This document shows, one piece after another, positions 1-8,568 of a stretch of DNA of 18,322 nt. The stretch spans positions 17,398-35,719 of the forward strand of contig DDKP01000141.1 of assembly GCA_002339745.1 (NCBI GenBank), in the 5' to 3' direction. A program made the translations under genes and the position numbers. The first letter of the stretch is position 1, and the number at the start of each line of letters is the position of its first letter. The notes under the pieces were generated by a model. The model did not search any database. It was not told the DNA's origin and saw nothing but the letters and a program-made list of their open reading frames with translations. The stretch is from Firmicutes bacterium UBA2595. Lineage in GTDB: Bacteria > Bacillota > Thermincolia > Thermincolales > UBA2595.

Positions 1-207
1 CTTGGTAGACTCCGTCCAATTCAAGATTCCTCTTTTTACAGTAATCTGTTTCATTTCCGAAAGTCCGGATTAAATGCCCCAAGACGGCATTTCATTACGC
101 AATAGAAGGGATAACAATGGACGGATAGAGGAATAAAAAGCCGAGGCAGAGAATTATACAGAAAGACTTTTATGGATACCCTTCAGTTTTTTAAAGGGGT
201 GACGTTT
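1..207. other. Upstream region with no supported gene
   Basis: No convincing gene lies before addB. A 7-bp perfect inverted repeat (AAATGCC at 72-78, GGCATTT at 86-92, 7-nt loop) could fold as a hairpin but lacks a clear T-run. On the minus strand an ATG at 54 reads 18 codons to the window edge without a stop, but it has no recognisable Shine-Dalgarno sequence. I see no convincing -35/-10 pair for the addB operon here, so its promoter is not located. Confidence 0.4.
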
Positions 208-3200
208 TTGGGCCTCCGTTTCATACTTGGGCGTGCCGGGGAAGGTAAAACCCAATTTATTTTGGACAGGATAATCCGGACTTGTGACAGCAGACCGGAC
301 GGCGCTCCGGTAGTTCTGTTAGTCCCGGAACAGGCCACTTTTCAAATGGAATACGCCATCACTACTGCCAGCAGGCGAAGTGGCGCCTTCAGGGCTCAGG
401 TATTGAGCTTTCGGCGGTTGGCTTACCGGGTACTGACAGAGACCGGCGGAGCCGCCAGGATACCAATAGGAGAACTGGGAAAGCGCATGGTTTTACGTGA
501 ACTCCTGGAACGGCATAAATCGGATTTAAAAATTTTCGGGAAAATCGCCGACCGTCCCGGTTTTACAGATTGCCTGGCCAGGACTATCGGGGAGATGAAA
601 AAATATCTCATCCATCCTGCTGACCTGGAGCAGGCAGGCAGTATGCTGAATGAAACCGCCCTTTTGCTAAAAGACAAGTTGGCAGATTTAAGTCTCTTGT
701 ATAAAGAACTGCAGGATTACTTAGAACCCCGTTATACCGAACCTGATGATTTTTTAACCTTACTGGCCGATAACATAGAGCATTCAAAACTTTTTCGTAA
801 TGCCGATTTTTGGGTTGACGGGTTTAAGGGATTTACCCCTCAGGAAATTGCCGTTTTAGAAAAAATCATCCGGATTGCCGGGGAAGTTAACATTGCCCTG
901 ACAATGGATAAGTCCTGTCTGGAGTCGGAGCCTTCCGAGGATGCCCTTTTTTTTCCAACCTGGGAAACCTTTTTGAAATTGTACCGGATTGCTGAACAAT
1001 CCTCTATCCTGATTCATCGACCGGTAGTTTTGGAAAATCAACCTCCCATGCGGTTCAAAGGAAGCCCCGAATTATCACACCTGGAACGGTACATGTTCTC
1101 ATATCCGGCTCCGGAGTTTGAGGGAATATCGGCAAAAATAAAAATAATTGCGGCAGCCAACAGGCGCACAGAAGTAGAAGCATGCGCCCGGGAAATTATT
1201 AGAATGGTAAGAGATGACGGGTATCGTTGGCGTGACATTGCCCTGCTCATGAGAGACCTGGATTCTTATCATGAATTAATAAGCAGTGTTTTTAAGGACT
1301 ACGACATCCCACTCTTCATGGACCGTAAGCGCAAGGTGTTGCATCACCCCCTGGTGGAACTGGTCCGTTCCGCTTTACAAGTTGTAATCAAAGACTGGTC
1401 CTACGAGCCAGTATTTCGTTATCTTAAAACCGACCTGGTTCCGGTAGAAAGGGAGAAGATTTTTCTCCTTGAAAACTATGTCCTGTCGCACGGAATAAAA
1501 GGGTCCGGTTGGAGAGCGGAAGAAGACTGGACCTACGTCCGTCGATACACTATCGGTGAAGATACCGAAACCACTGAAGAGGTGTATCTGGCGCTGGGGG
1601 AGATCAACAAATACCGCAGAGAAGCTTCAGCGGCTCTGCTCAACTTCTGCCGTTCCGCTTCGGAAACAAAAACAGTTAAAGAACTGACGGTTGTCCTCTA
1701 TAAACTGCTGGAAGAATTGGGTGCAGCCAAAACTGTCGAAAAGTGGAGGTCGGAGGCTGAAAAAGCCGGCGACCTTGAAAAAGCCCGTGAACATGGGCAA
1801 GTATGGAACAGCATGGTGAATCTGCTGGATGAGGTGGTTGAGGCCCTCGGCAACGAAGTCCTGTCGTTTGAAACATATGCCGCAATTCTTGACGCCGGTT
1901 TTGAAAGCCTGACCATAAGCCTCATACCACCCGGCCTGGACCAGGTATTTGCCGGTTCCCTGGAACATTCCCGGAATCCGGATGTAAAGGCGGCGTTCCT
2001 TCTGGGAGTCAACGACGGTGTCCTTCCGGCAAGCATTTCAGATGATGGCATATTTAACCTTAGTGAACGGGACAGGTTGGAAACCCTGGGAGTTAAACTG
2101 GCCCCCAACAGCAAAAAAAGGGCTTTGGAAGAACAATTCCTTCTTTATACTGCTTTGACCAGGGCCAGTGACAGGCTCTGGATCAGTTATCCCCTGGCTG
2201 ACGATGAAGGAAGGGCCATGAAACCCTCACTGGCGGTTGTGAGGATAAAAGAATTGATGCCCTGCCTTGAAGAACACCTGATAAGAACAGAACCTGACCC
2301 CGGAGTAACAGAACAAAGCCTCGAATTTCTTGTTCACCCGGCAAAAGCGCTGGCTTCCCTGGCTGGGATTATGAGAGAGTTTAAAACCGGCCGGAAAATT
2401 GATCCCGTTTGGTGGGACCTGTATAATTGGTTTGCGGGTAATGGCAAATATTATGATGGATTGGCTGTTTTAAGGTCGGTTTTTCACACCAACCGGGAGG
2501 AAAGGCTTTCTCCGGCCATAAGTTATTCGCTGTATGGCAGGCGCATTAAAGCCAGCGTTTCCAGGGTAGAAAAATTTATGGCATGCCCCTTCGCCCATTT
2601 TTCCCTTTACGGATTGCGGTTAAAGGATCGGGATATCAACCGCCTGGAAGCTCCTGACATGGGAGAGTTCTTCCATGCAGCGCTGAAGCGTTTTGCCGAT
2701 GAATTACGGGAAACTGCAAAAGAATGGGGGGAGTTAAGTCCAAGCGAGTGCAGAGCGTTGAATGAAAAGATTATTGAGGAACTGGCTCCCCAGCTGCAGA
2801 GTGAAATCCTGTTGAGCACAGCCAAGTACCGTTACTTAACCGGGAAACTCAAAAAGGCTCTGGACAGGGCTGCTATTATTCTGGCTGAACATTCCCGCCG
2901 CAGTGTATTCCGTCCGGTAGGGCTGGAGATTTCTTTTGGACGGGATAAACAGCTTCAGCCTGTGACTGTCAGCCTGCCTGACGGCAGCCTCATGGAACTA
3001 ACCGGGCGGATAGACCGGTTGGATATGGCCCGTTCCGAAAACGGAGTTTACCTCCGCGTAATAGATTACAAATCCAGTGACAACACTATCAACCTGGAAG
3101 ATGTTTATTATGGCCTGCGGCTGCAGCTTTTAACATATCTGCACGTTGCCCTGGCACATTACTCTTCTTCGCTGGGCCAGGAAGTTAAACCAGGAGGGGT

Positions 3201-3678
3201 TCTCTACTTTACGGTCAAGGATCCGATCATCAAGGCCAACGGACCCCTGTCCCCGGAGGAGTTGGAAGGGGCTGTTCTGGCCAGTCAGAAAATGAGAGGG
3301 TTTCTCCTGGCGGACAGGGAATTGGTCCGGATGATGGACAGCCTGCTTTCCACTGGGTCGTCGGACCTGGTCCCGGTGGCATTAAAAAATGACGGTAATT
3401 TCTACAGCAATTCAGCGGTCCTCAACACGGTTCAGTTCAATATCCTGCGGTCTCACCTGGAGAAGTTATTCGTCAGGGCAGCTCAGGAAATCATCAATGG
3501 TAATGTGGGTATTCAGCCTTACCGTACCAGCAAAAATTATGCCTGCCGGTACTGCGATTTCAGACCGGTATGCCAGTTTGACCTCTTGTTGGATGGAAAC
3601 CTTTTCAGGGTCCTGGCGCCGGTTGGCAGGGACTCTGTATGGCACCTGATGGCAGGGGAGGAGCATACTTATGAGTAG
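208..3678 (+). CDS. addB: ATP-dependent helicase/nuclease AddB subunit
   Basis: AddB partners AddA in the cytoplasmic AddAB (RexAB) enzyme, which unwinds and resects double-strand DNA ends until it meets Chi. In the family, AddB supplies the nuclease for the second strand and the Chi-recognition surface. The N-terminus has a Walker A box (G8-x-A-G-x-G-K-T15). The C-terminus is a RecB-type nuclease, with H823, the IDYK motif around D953-K955 and Q973-x3-Y977. Four cysteines (C793, C1113, C1116, C1122) match the known AddB 4Fe-4S staple, one before and three after the nuclease core. I prefer the TTG at 208: it follows AAAGGGGTG with good spacing and gives the usual short lead (MGLRFILGR) into Walker A. 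An in-frame ATG at 172 adds 12 atypical residues behind a weak ribosome binding site. Length 1156 aa is normal. The 3' end overlaps addA by 8 nt. Confidence 0.95.
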   Translation: MGLRFILGRAGEGKTQFILDRIIRTCDSRPDGAPVVLLVPEQATFQMEYAITTASRRSGAFRAQVLSFRRLAYRVLTETGGAARIPIGELGKRMVLRELLERHKSDLKIFGKIADRPGFTDCLARTIGEMKKYLIHPADLEQAGSMLNETALLLKDKLADLSLLYKELQDYLEPRYTEPDDFLTLLADNIEHSKLFRNADFWVDGFKGFTPQEIAVLEKIIRIAGEVNIALTMDKSCLESEPSEDALFFPTWETFLKLYRIAEQSSILIHRPVVLENQPPMRFKGSPELSHLERYMFSYPAPEFEGISAKIKIIAAANRRTEVEACAREIIRMVRDDGYRWRDIALLMRDLDSYHELISSVFKDYDIPLFMDRKRKVLHHPLVELVRSALQVVIKDWSYEPVFRYLKTDLVPVEREKIFLLENYVLSHGIKGSGWRAEEDWTYVRRYTIGEDTETTEEVYLALGEINKYRREASAALLNFCRSASETKTVKELTVVLYKLLEELGAAKTVEKWRSEAEKAGDLEKAREHGQVWNSMVNLLDEVVEALGNEVLSFETYAAILDAGFESLTISLIPPGLDQVFAGSLEHSRNPDVKAAFLLGVNDGVLPASISDDGIFNLSERDRLETLGVKLAPNSKKRALEEQFLLYTALTRASDRLWISYPLADDEGRAMKPSLAVVRIKELMPCLEEHLIRTEPDPGVTEQSLEFLVHPAKALASLAGIMREFKTGRKIDPVWWDLYNWFAGNGKYYDGLAVLRSVFHTNREERLSPAISYSLYGRRIKASVSRVEKFMACPFAHFSLYGLRLKDRDINRLEAPDMGEFFHAALKRFADELRETAKEWGELSPSECRALNEKIIEELAPQLQSEILLSTAKYRYLTGKLKKALDRAAIILAEHSRRSVFRPVGLEISFGRDKQLQPVTVSLPDGSLMELTGRIDRLDMARSENGVYLRVIDYKSSDNTINLEDVYYGLRLQLLTYLHVALAHYSSSLGQEVKPGGVLYFTVKDPIIKANGPLSPEELEGAVLASQKMRGFLLADRELVRMMDSLLSTGSSDLVPVALKNDGNFYSNSAVLNTVQFNILRSHLEKLFVRAAQEIINGNVGIQPYRTSKNYACRYCDFRPVCQFDLLLDGNLFRVLAPVGRDSVWHLMAGEEHTYE

Positions 3679-6600
3679 GAAGAAGTGGACCCAGGAACAG
3701 CTGCAGGCCATCACCGCGCGAGACTGTAACACGCTGGTTTCCGCAGCCGCAGGAGCAGGCAAGACAGCTGTCCTGGTTGAGAGGATTATCAGAAAAGTTA
3801 CGGATGAAACAAACCCGGTTGATATAGATAAACTTCTGGTAGTCACTTTTACCAAGTCTGCTGCGGCCGAGATGCGTGAACGGATTGGCGCCGCCATCGC
3901 GCGGGAATTAAACAATAACCCGGAATCACACCACTTAAACCGTCAGCTGACCCTTCTGAACAGGGCTTCTATCACTACACTGCACTCATTTTGCCTGGAA
4001 GTGGTGCGCCAATATTTTTACCGGATTGACCTGGACCCTAGTTTTCGGGTTGCCGATGACGCGGAAGCGGTCCTCTTGCGCTCCGAAGTTCTGGAGGAAC
4101 TCTTTGAAGACGGTTATGCCTCGGGAAACCCGGATTTTTTGACCCTGGTGGATGCGTTCGGAGGGGACCGGGGTGATGACTACCTGCAGGAGATGGTGTT
4201 AAGGCTCTTTGATTTTGCTCGCAGCATGCCATGGCCCGAAAGATGGCTTGAACAACTGGCGGAACGCTACCGGTTCCCTGAGGGGTTTCCCCTTGAACAG
4301 GCGCCCTGGGGCAATACAGTTATGCGATGGGTGGAACTGCAACTCCAGGGATGTCTCAGCAAGCTGGAAAGGGCAGTTAAACTCGCCGAAAGTCCGGGCG
4401 GCCCTTTTATATATAGGGAAAGCCTTATAGATGGCCGGGGTCTGATAAAAAACATGGCCAGCGCATGTGATCGTTCATGGCTGGAGTTATATAATTTGTT
4501 CGGCGCTATGCAGTTTTCCACCCTCAGGGCGTGCAGGGACAGGGAAACGGACGAAACCTTAAAAAATGAGGTGAAGAGACTCAGGGATGAAGTAAAAAGT
4601 TGTGTGAATGACATCAGGCAGGAATTTTTTTCCCGTCCTCCTTCGGAGCTTCTGGCTGATCTTAACAAAATGGCCCCGATGGTTCAAACATTATCCCGGC
4701 TTGTTACAGAGTTTGCCAAAAGATACGGGGAGGCCAAAGCGGCAAGGGCGCTGGTGGATTTTTCAGATCTCGAACACTATTGCCTGAATGTCCTGATGGA
4801 ACCGGAATCCTCTCCCGATAGGCTGGTTGCTTCAACGGTAGCGTGTGAATTAAGGGATTACTTTGCAGAAGTTCTTGTTGATGAGTACCAGGATATAAAC
4901 GGGGTCCAGGAGGTTATTCTGCAGCTGGTTTCAAGGCAGGGGAGCGGCTCTCCCAACCTTTTTATGGTAGGAGATGTGAAACAGAGCATCTACCGGTTTC
5001 GCCTGGCCGACCCGACCCTGTTCCTGGAGAAATACATAAATTATCCCCGGGAAGATGGGATGTCAGACAGAGGAATAGACCTGACAAAAAACTTCCGGAG
5101 CCGACGGGAAATAATCAATGCTGTGAATTTCGTATTTCGCCAGTTGATGACCGGCCGGATTGGTGAAATAACTTATGACGGCAGGGCAGAGCTTGCCTGC
5201 GGGGCCCATTATCCCGGCGACAGCCAAAACCGCTGGAATTACCCGGGTTGTGTGGAACTTCACCTTTTAGACAAAAACCCTGCTGCCGCAGACGGTTTTT
5301 TGGACGGAGACAATGTGAGCGGCATTGAAGATGATATCATCGAATTGGACTCGTTCCAGCGGGAAGCGCGGGTTGTCGCCAGGAGAATCAAGGAAATGGT
5401 AACCTCGGGGGAAGACGGAACCGGACCTGAGTTTTCTATTTATGATACCAGATTGAACGACTACAGGCCTGTTCAGTTCAGAGACATTGTAGTGCTGCTA
5501 AGAACAACGCGGAACACTGCCAATATCTTTATGGAGGAGTTCCGCCGGCTGGGGATTCCTTCTTATGCGGACCTGAACACAGGATATTTCGAAGCCATTG
5601 AAGTGGATGCCATACTGTCATTATTGAAGGTGCTGGATAATCCCCGACAGGATATTCCCCTGGCCGCCCTTCTGAGATCCCCTATTGTTGGTCTCAATGC
5701 CGAGGAGTTGGCCAACGTCAGGCTCCGGGACAAAGACGGTGATTTTTACGATGCTGTCAGGAAATCGGCAGAACTTCAAGAAAACGATATTGACAAAAAA
5801 CTCCGCTGGTTATTGGACAGGCTTGAGAAATGGCGCACCATGGCCCGCCAGGAACCGCTGTCTGACCTGATTTGGCGCGTCTATAACGAGACAGGTTTTT
5901 ATGCCTATGCAGGCGGGATGCCGGGAGGGACTCAGAGGCAAGCCAATCTAAGGGCCCTGTACGATAGAGCCCGGCAGTACGAAAGAACAGATTTCAAGGG
6001 GTTGTTCCGGTTCCTGAGATTTTTGGAGAGGTTCAAGGAAAGCGGCACTGATCTGGGGACCGCCCGGGCCTTGGGAGAAAACGAGAATGTGGTAAGAATA
6101 CTCAGCGTACATAAAAGCAAAGGCTTAGAGTTTCCGGTGGTGATTGTTGCCGGTTTGGGCAGACAGTTTAATTTTAACGACCTGAGGCAGAAGGCCGTAT
6201 TCCACAAGGAACTGGGACTGGGGTTACCCGTAATTGATCTTGACCTTCACTTAACGTACCCATCTCTTGCACACAGCGCTATCAAGAAACAGCTGCATCT
6301 AGACCTCCTTTCCGAAGAACTGCGCATTCTCTACGTGGCTCTAACCAGGGCCAGAGAGAAGCTTGTCCTGGTGGGCTCAGTCCACGACCTGGAAAAATCG
6401 GCAGCCAGGTGGTGCCAAAACATTGACTGTCAGGGATGGTCGCTGCCCGATACCGATCTTGCTTCCGCTAAAACCTACCTTGACTGGATCTGTCCCTCAT
6501 TGGCCCGTCATCCTCATGGCATGCCAATTAGGGAATTGGCCCGGGCCGAGATTTCCCCGGAGAAGGCCCTCGATGACCCTTCGGACTGGGTTGTCTGTGT

Positions 6601-7417
6601 TCCCACGGTTGACCGGTCCCTGGTGGAAGCACACAAATCAACGGAAGACAACGAACAATTACTGGAAAGCGTCAGGCATTTCAGGCCGGTTGAGGTCGGG
6701 GGAATGTACACGGAATTAATCGATAAGCTTTTGAACTGGCAGTATCCATTCACAAATATGGTGGGAAAACCGGCCAAAATTAGCGTAACCGAATTAAAAA
6801 GGCGGTTTCATGATGAAACAGTTGATGAAGAGTCTTTTTCTCCCTATAGCGCTTTTGTGGCAAAAAGGCCGCGCTTTTTACAGCCTTCCACCGGCTTGAC
6901 GGCCGCGGAAAAAGGAACAACTATGCACCTGGTCATGCAGAATATCAAACTTGACGGGGACCTGACGGAGGAAGGGATTACCGGCCAATTAACTGAGATG
7001 GTAGAGAGCGAGCTTCTCACCAAAGAACAGTTCCAATCAGTTGATGTAAGGGCAATCGCCGGTTTTTTTAGTTCACCGCTGGGAATTAAAGTGCTGAATT
7101 CGGAAAATGTGAAACGTGAAGTTCCTTTTACCCTGGCTATTTCCGCCGGTGAAATTTTTAAAGACCTCGGCAGCGGTACTGAGGATAAGATCCTGGTCCA
7201 GGGAGTTATTGACTGTATCATAGACGAAGGAGACGGGTTTGTAATAATAGATTATAAAACAGATACGATTGGAACCGAAACGGCAGAAGAGATCTTAAAC
7301 CGCTACCGGGGACAGCTGGACCTCTATTCCACTGCAGTGGAAAAAATTTTTCAAAAGCCGGTGAAAGAGAGGTACCTGTATCTCTTTGCAGCAGGAAAGG
7401 AGGTTTCATATCCATGA
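3671..7417 (+). CDS. addA: ATP-dependent helicase/nuclease AddA subunit
   Basis: AddA is the 3'-5' UvrD-like SF1A helicase motor and one of the two nucleases of AddAB. The protein is 1248 aa, close to the usual size. Visible motifs are the Q-motif start (W6-T-x-E-Q10), Walker A (A25-AAGAGKT32), motif Ia (T59-F-T-K62), motif II (D404-E-Y-Q-D408), motif III (V433-G-D-V-K-Q438), motif V (H814-K-S-K-G-L-E-F) and motif VI (Y888-V-A-L-T-R-A-R895). The C-terminal RecB-type nuclease has GTTMH with H1086, D1194-Y-K1196 and a GQLDLY (QxxxY) motif, so both activities look intact. The ATG follows GGGGAGGAG at 3654-3662, inside the end of addB. The stop overlaps the sbcD start as ATGA. Confidence 0.97.
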   Translation: MSRKKWTQEQLQAITARDCNTLVSAAAGAGKTAVLVERIIRKVTDETNPVDIDKLLVVTFTKSAAAEMRERIGAAIARELNNNPESHHLNRQLTLLNRASITTLHSFCLEVVRQYFYRIDLDPSFRVADDAEAVLLRSEVLEELFEDGYASGNPDFLTLVDAFGGDRGDDYLQEMVLRLFDFARSMPWPERWLEQLAERYRFPEGFPLEQAPWGNTVMRWVELQLQGCLSKLERAVKLAESPGGPFIYRESLIDGRGLIKNMASACDRSWLELYNLFGAMQFSTLRACRDRETDETLKNEVKRLRDEVKSCVNDIRQEFFSRPPSELLADLNKMAPMVQTLSRLVTEFAKRYGEAKAARALVDFSDLEHYCLNVLMEPESSPDRLVASTVACELRDYFAEVLVDEYQDINGVQEVILQLVSRQGSGSPNLFMVGDVKQSIYRFRLADPTLFLEKYINYPREDGMSDRGIDLTKNFRSRREIINAVNFVFRQLMTGRIGEITYDGRAELACGAHYPGDSQNRWNYPGCVELHLLDKNPAAADGFLDGDNVSGIEDDIIELDSFQREARVVARRIKEMVTSGEDGTGPEFSIYDTRLNDYRPVQFRDIVVLLRTTRNTANIFMEEFRRLGIPSYADLNTGYFEAIEVDAILSLLKVLDNPRQDIPLAALLRSPIVGLNAEELANVRLRDKDGDFYDAVRKSAELQENDIDKKLRWLLDRLEKWRTMARQEPLSDLIWRVYNETGFYAYAGGMPGGTQRQANLRALYDRARQYERTDFKGLFRFLRFLERFKESGTDLGTARALGENENVVRILSVHKSKGLEFPVVIVAGLGRQFNFNDLRQKAVFHKELGLGLPVIDLDLHLTYPSLAHSAIKKQLHLDLLSEELRILYVALTRAREKLVLVGSVHDLEKSAARWCQNIDCQGWSLPDTDLASAKTYLDWICPSLARHPHGMPIRELARAEISPEKALDDPSDWVVCVPTVDRSLVEAHKSTEDNEQLLESVRHFRPVEVGGMYTELIDKLLNWQYPFTNMVGKPAKISVTELKRRFHDETVDEESFSPYSAFVAKRPRFLQPSTGLTAAEKGTTMHLVMQNIKLDGDLTEEGITGQLTEMVESELLTKEQFQSVDVRAIAGFFSSPLGIKVLNSENVKREVPFTLAISAGEIFKDLGSGTEDKILVQGVIDCIIDEGDGFVIIDYKTDTIGTETAEEILNRYRGQLDLYSTAVEKIFQKPVKERYLYLFAAGKEVSYP

Positions 7418-8568
7418 GAATCCTGCATACTTCCGATTGGCACCTGGGGCGCATATTTCATAGCATACACCTTACAGATGACCAGGCTTACCTGCTTGAT
7501 CAGGTTGTCAATTTAATTCCCGAAACAAAGCCTGACGTGATAGTGATTGCAGGAGACATATACGACCGTTCAGTCCCGCCGGTTGAAGCGGTCAAGCTGC
7601 TGGATGAAACATTATCGAGAATTTTGCTGGATTACCGTGTACCTATTGTTTTATTGGGCGGAAACCATGATAGCCCGGAAAGGCTGAGCTTTGGCAACCA
7701 ACTGCTTAAGAGAGCAGGACTGCATATCGTCAGCCAGATCAGCAGCGATCTCGGACCTTTGGTGTTCCATGATAAATACGGGGAAGTCCATTTTTGCGCT
7801 GTGCCTTATGCCGAGCCGGTATTGGTTAGAGAAAGGCTTGGTTTGCCGGACATTTCCGATCATAATCAAGCCATGTTGGCTCTCGTGCAGCACATTGTAA
7901 GGAATATTCCGTCCAACGCCCGGAAAATTGCAGTTGCCCATGCCTTTGTTACCGGAGGCCAGACCAGCGAATCAGAGCGGCCCTTGTCGGTGGGAGGCGC
8001 CGGTAATATTGATGCCGGCTGTTTTGACGGCTTCAATTATGTAGCGCTGGGCCATCTTCACCAACCCCAGGGACTTGCCGGGGAACATATCAGGTACTCC
8101 GGGTCACTGATGAAATATTCTTTTTCGGAAGCCGCTCACAGAAAGTCCATCAACCTGGTTGAACTGGACAGAGAGGGCAAGACGGCTGTTGAGTCGATAT
8201 CATTAAGTCCTCGTCGGGACCTAAGGTGCATAGAAGGCTATCTTTCAGATATTCTTAAAGGGCCCCAAAATGGAGAAAACCAGAATGATTATCTAATGGT
8301 AACTCTGAAGGACCAAGGGGCGATCTATGATGCCATCGGCCAGCTGCGACAGGTATATCCCAACATACTTCACATTGAGCGTCCCTGTTTGACGGTTGAC
8401 GGTTATTTAAGCCGTCCTGCCGGGGATTATCGTAAGTTGAGTGAACTGGAACTCTTCGGGTCATTTTACGAACAGGTTACCGGAGAGGATTTCGGAGAAG
8501 AACAAAAAATATTGTTAGCGGATATACTTGAATATTTAAGGTCTAAAGAACGGGAAGTGGCGCTATGA
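7414..8568 (+). CDS. sbcD: Exonuclease subunit SbcD (Mre11-type)
   Basis: SbcD is the metallophosphoesterase nuclease of the SbcCD complex. With SbcC it degrades DNA ends and cleaves hairpins and protein-blocked ends in a Mn-dependent manner. The 384-aa length is typical. All five phosphodiesterase motifs are present: D8-x-H10 near the start (HTSDWHLGR), G47-D48, N84-H85-D86 (GGNHDSPERL), H176 (VAHAF) and H214-L-H216 (LGHLHQ). The start ATG at 7414 overlaps the addA stop by 4 nt and has a strong AAAGGAGGT at 7396-7404. The end overlaps sbcC by 4 nt (ATGA). This tight packing behind addBA supports one double-strand-break processing operon. Confidence 0.96.
   Translation: MRILHTSDWHLGRIFHSIHLTDDQAYLLDQVVNLIPETKPDVIVIAGDIYDRSVPPVEAVKLLDETLSRILLDYRVPIVLLGGNHDSPERLSFGNQLLKRAGLHIVSQISSDLGPLVFHDKYGEVHFCAVPYAEPVLVRERLGLPDISDHNQAMLALVQHIVRNIPSNARKIAVAHAFVTGGQTSESERPLSVGGAGNIDAGCFDGFNYVALGHLHQPQGLAGEHIRYSGSLMKYSFSEAAHRKSINLVELDREGKTAVESISLSPRRDLRCIEGYLSDILKGPQNGENQNDYLMVTLKDQGAIYDAIGQLRQVYPNILHIERPCLTVDGYLSRPAGDYRKLSELELFGSFYEQVTGEDFGEEQKILLADILEYLRSKEREVAL

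Noticed and set aside
1..54. Minus-strand ORF beginning at 54 (MKQITVKRG and onward) running off the window edge
   Set aside because: Only 18 codons are visible and no ribosome binding site precedes the ATG. It could be the start of a divergent gene, but I cannot support it.
72..92. Possible terminator hairpin AAATGCC/GGCATTT
   Set aside because: The stem is only 7 bp, the following bases are TTTCATTACG without a real T-run, and no gene end is visible nearby.
1627..1968. Long minus-strand ORFs inside addB, addA and sbcC (for example 1627-1968, 3466-3915, 8915-9364)
   Set aside because: They lie antisense to well-supported genes, have no recognisable domains, and their compositions look like reverse reading of coding sequence.
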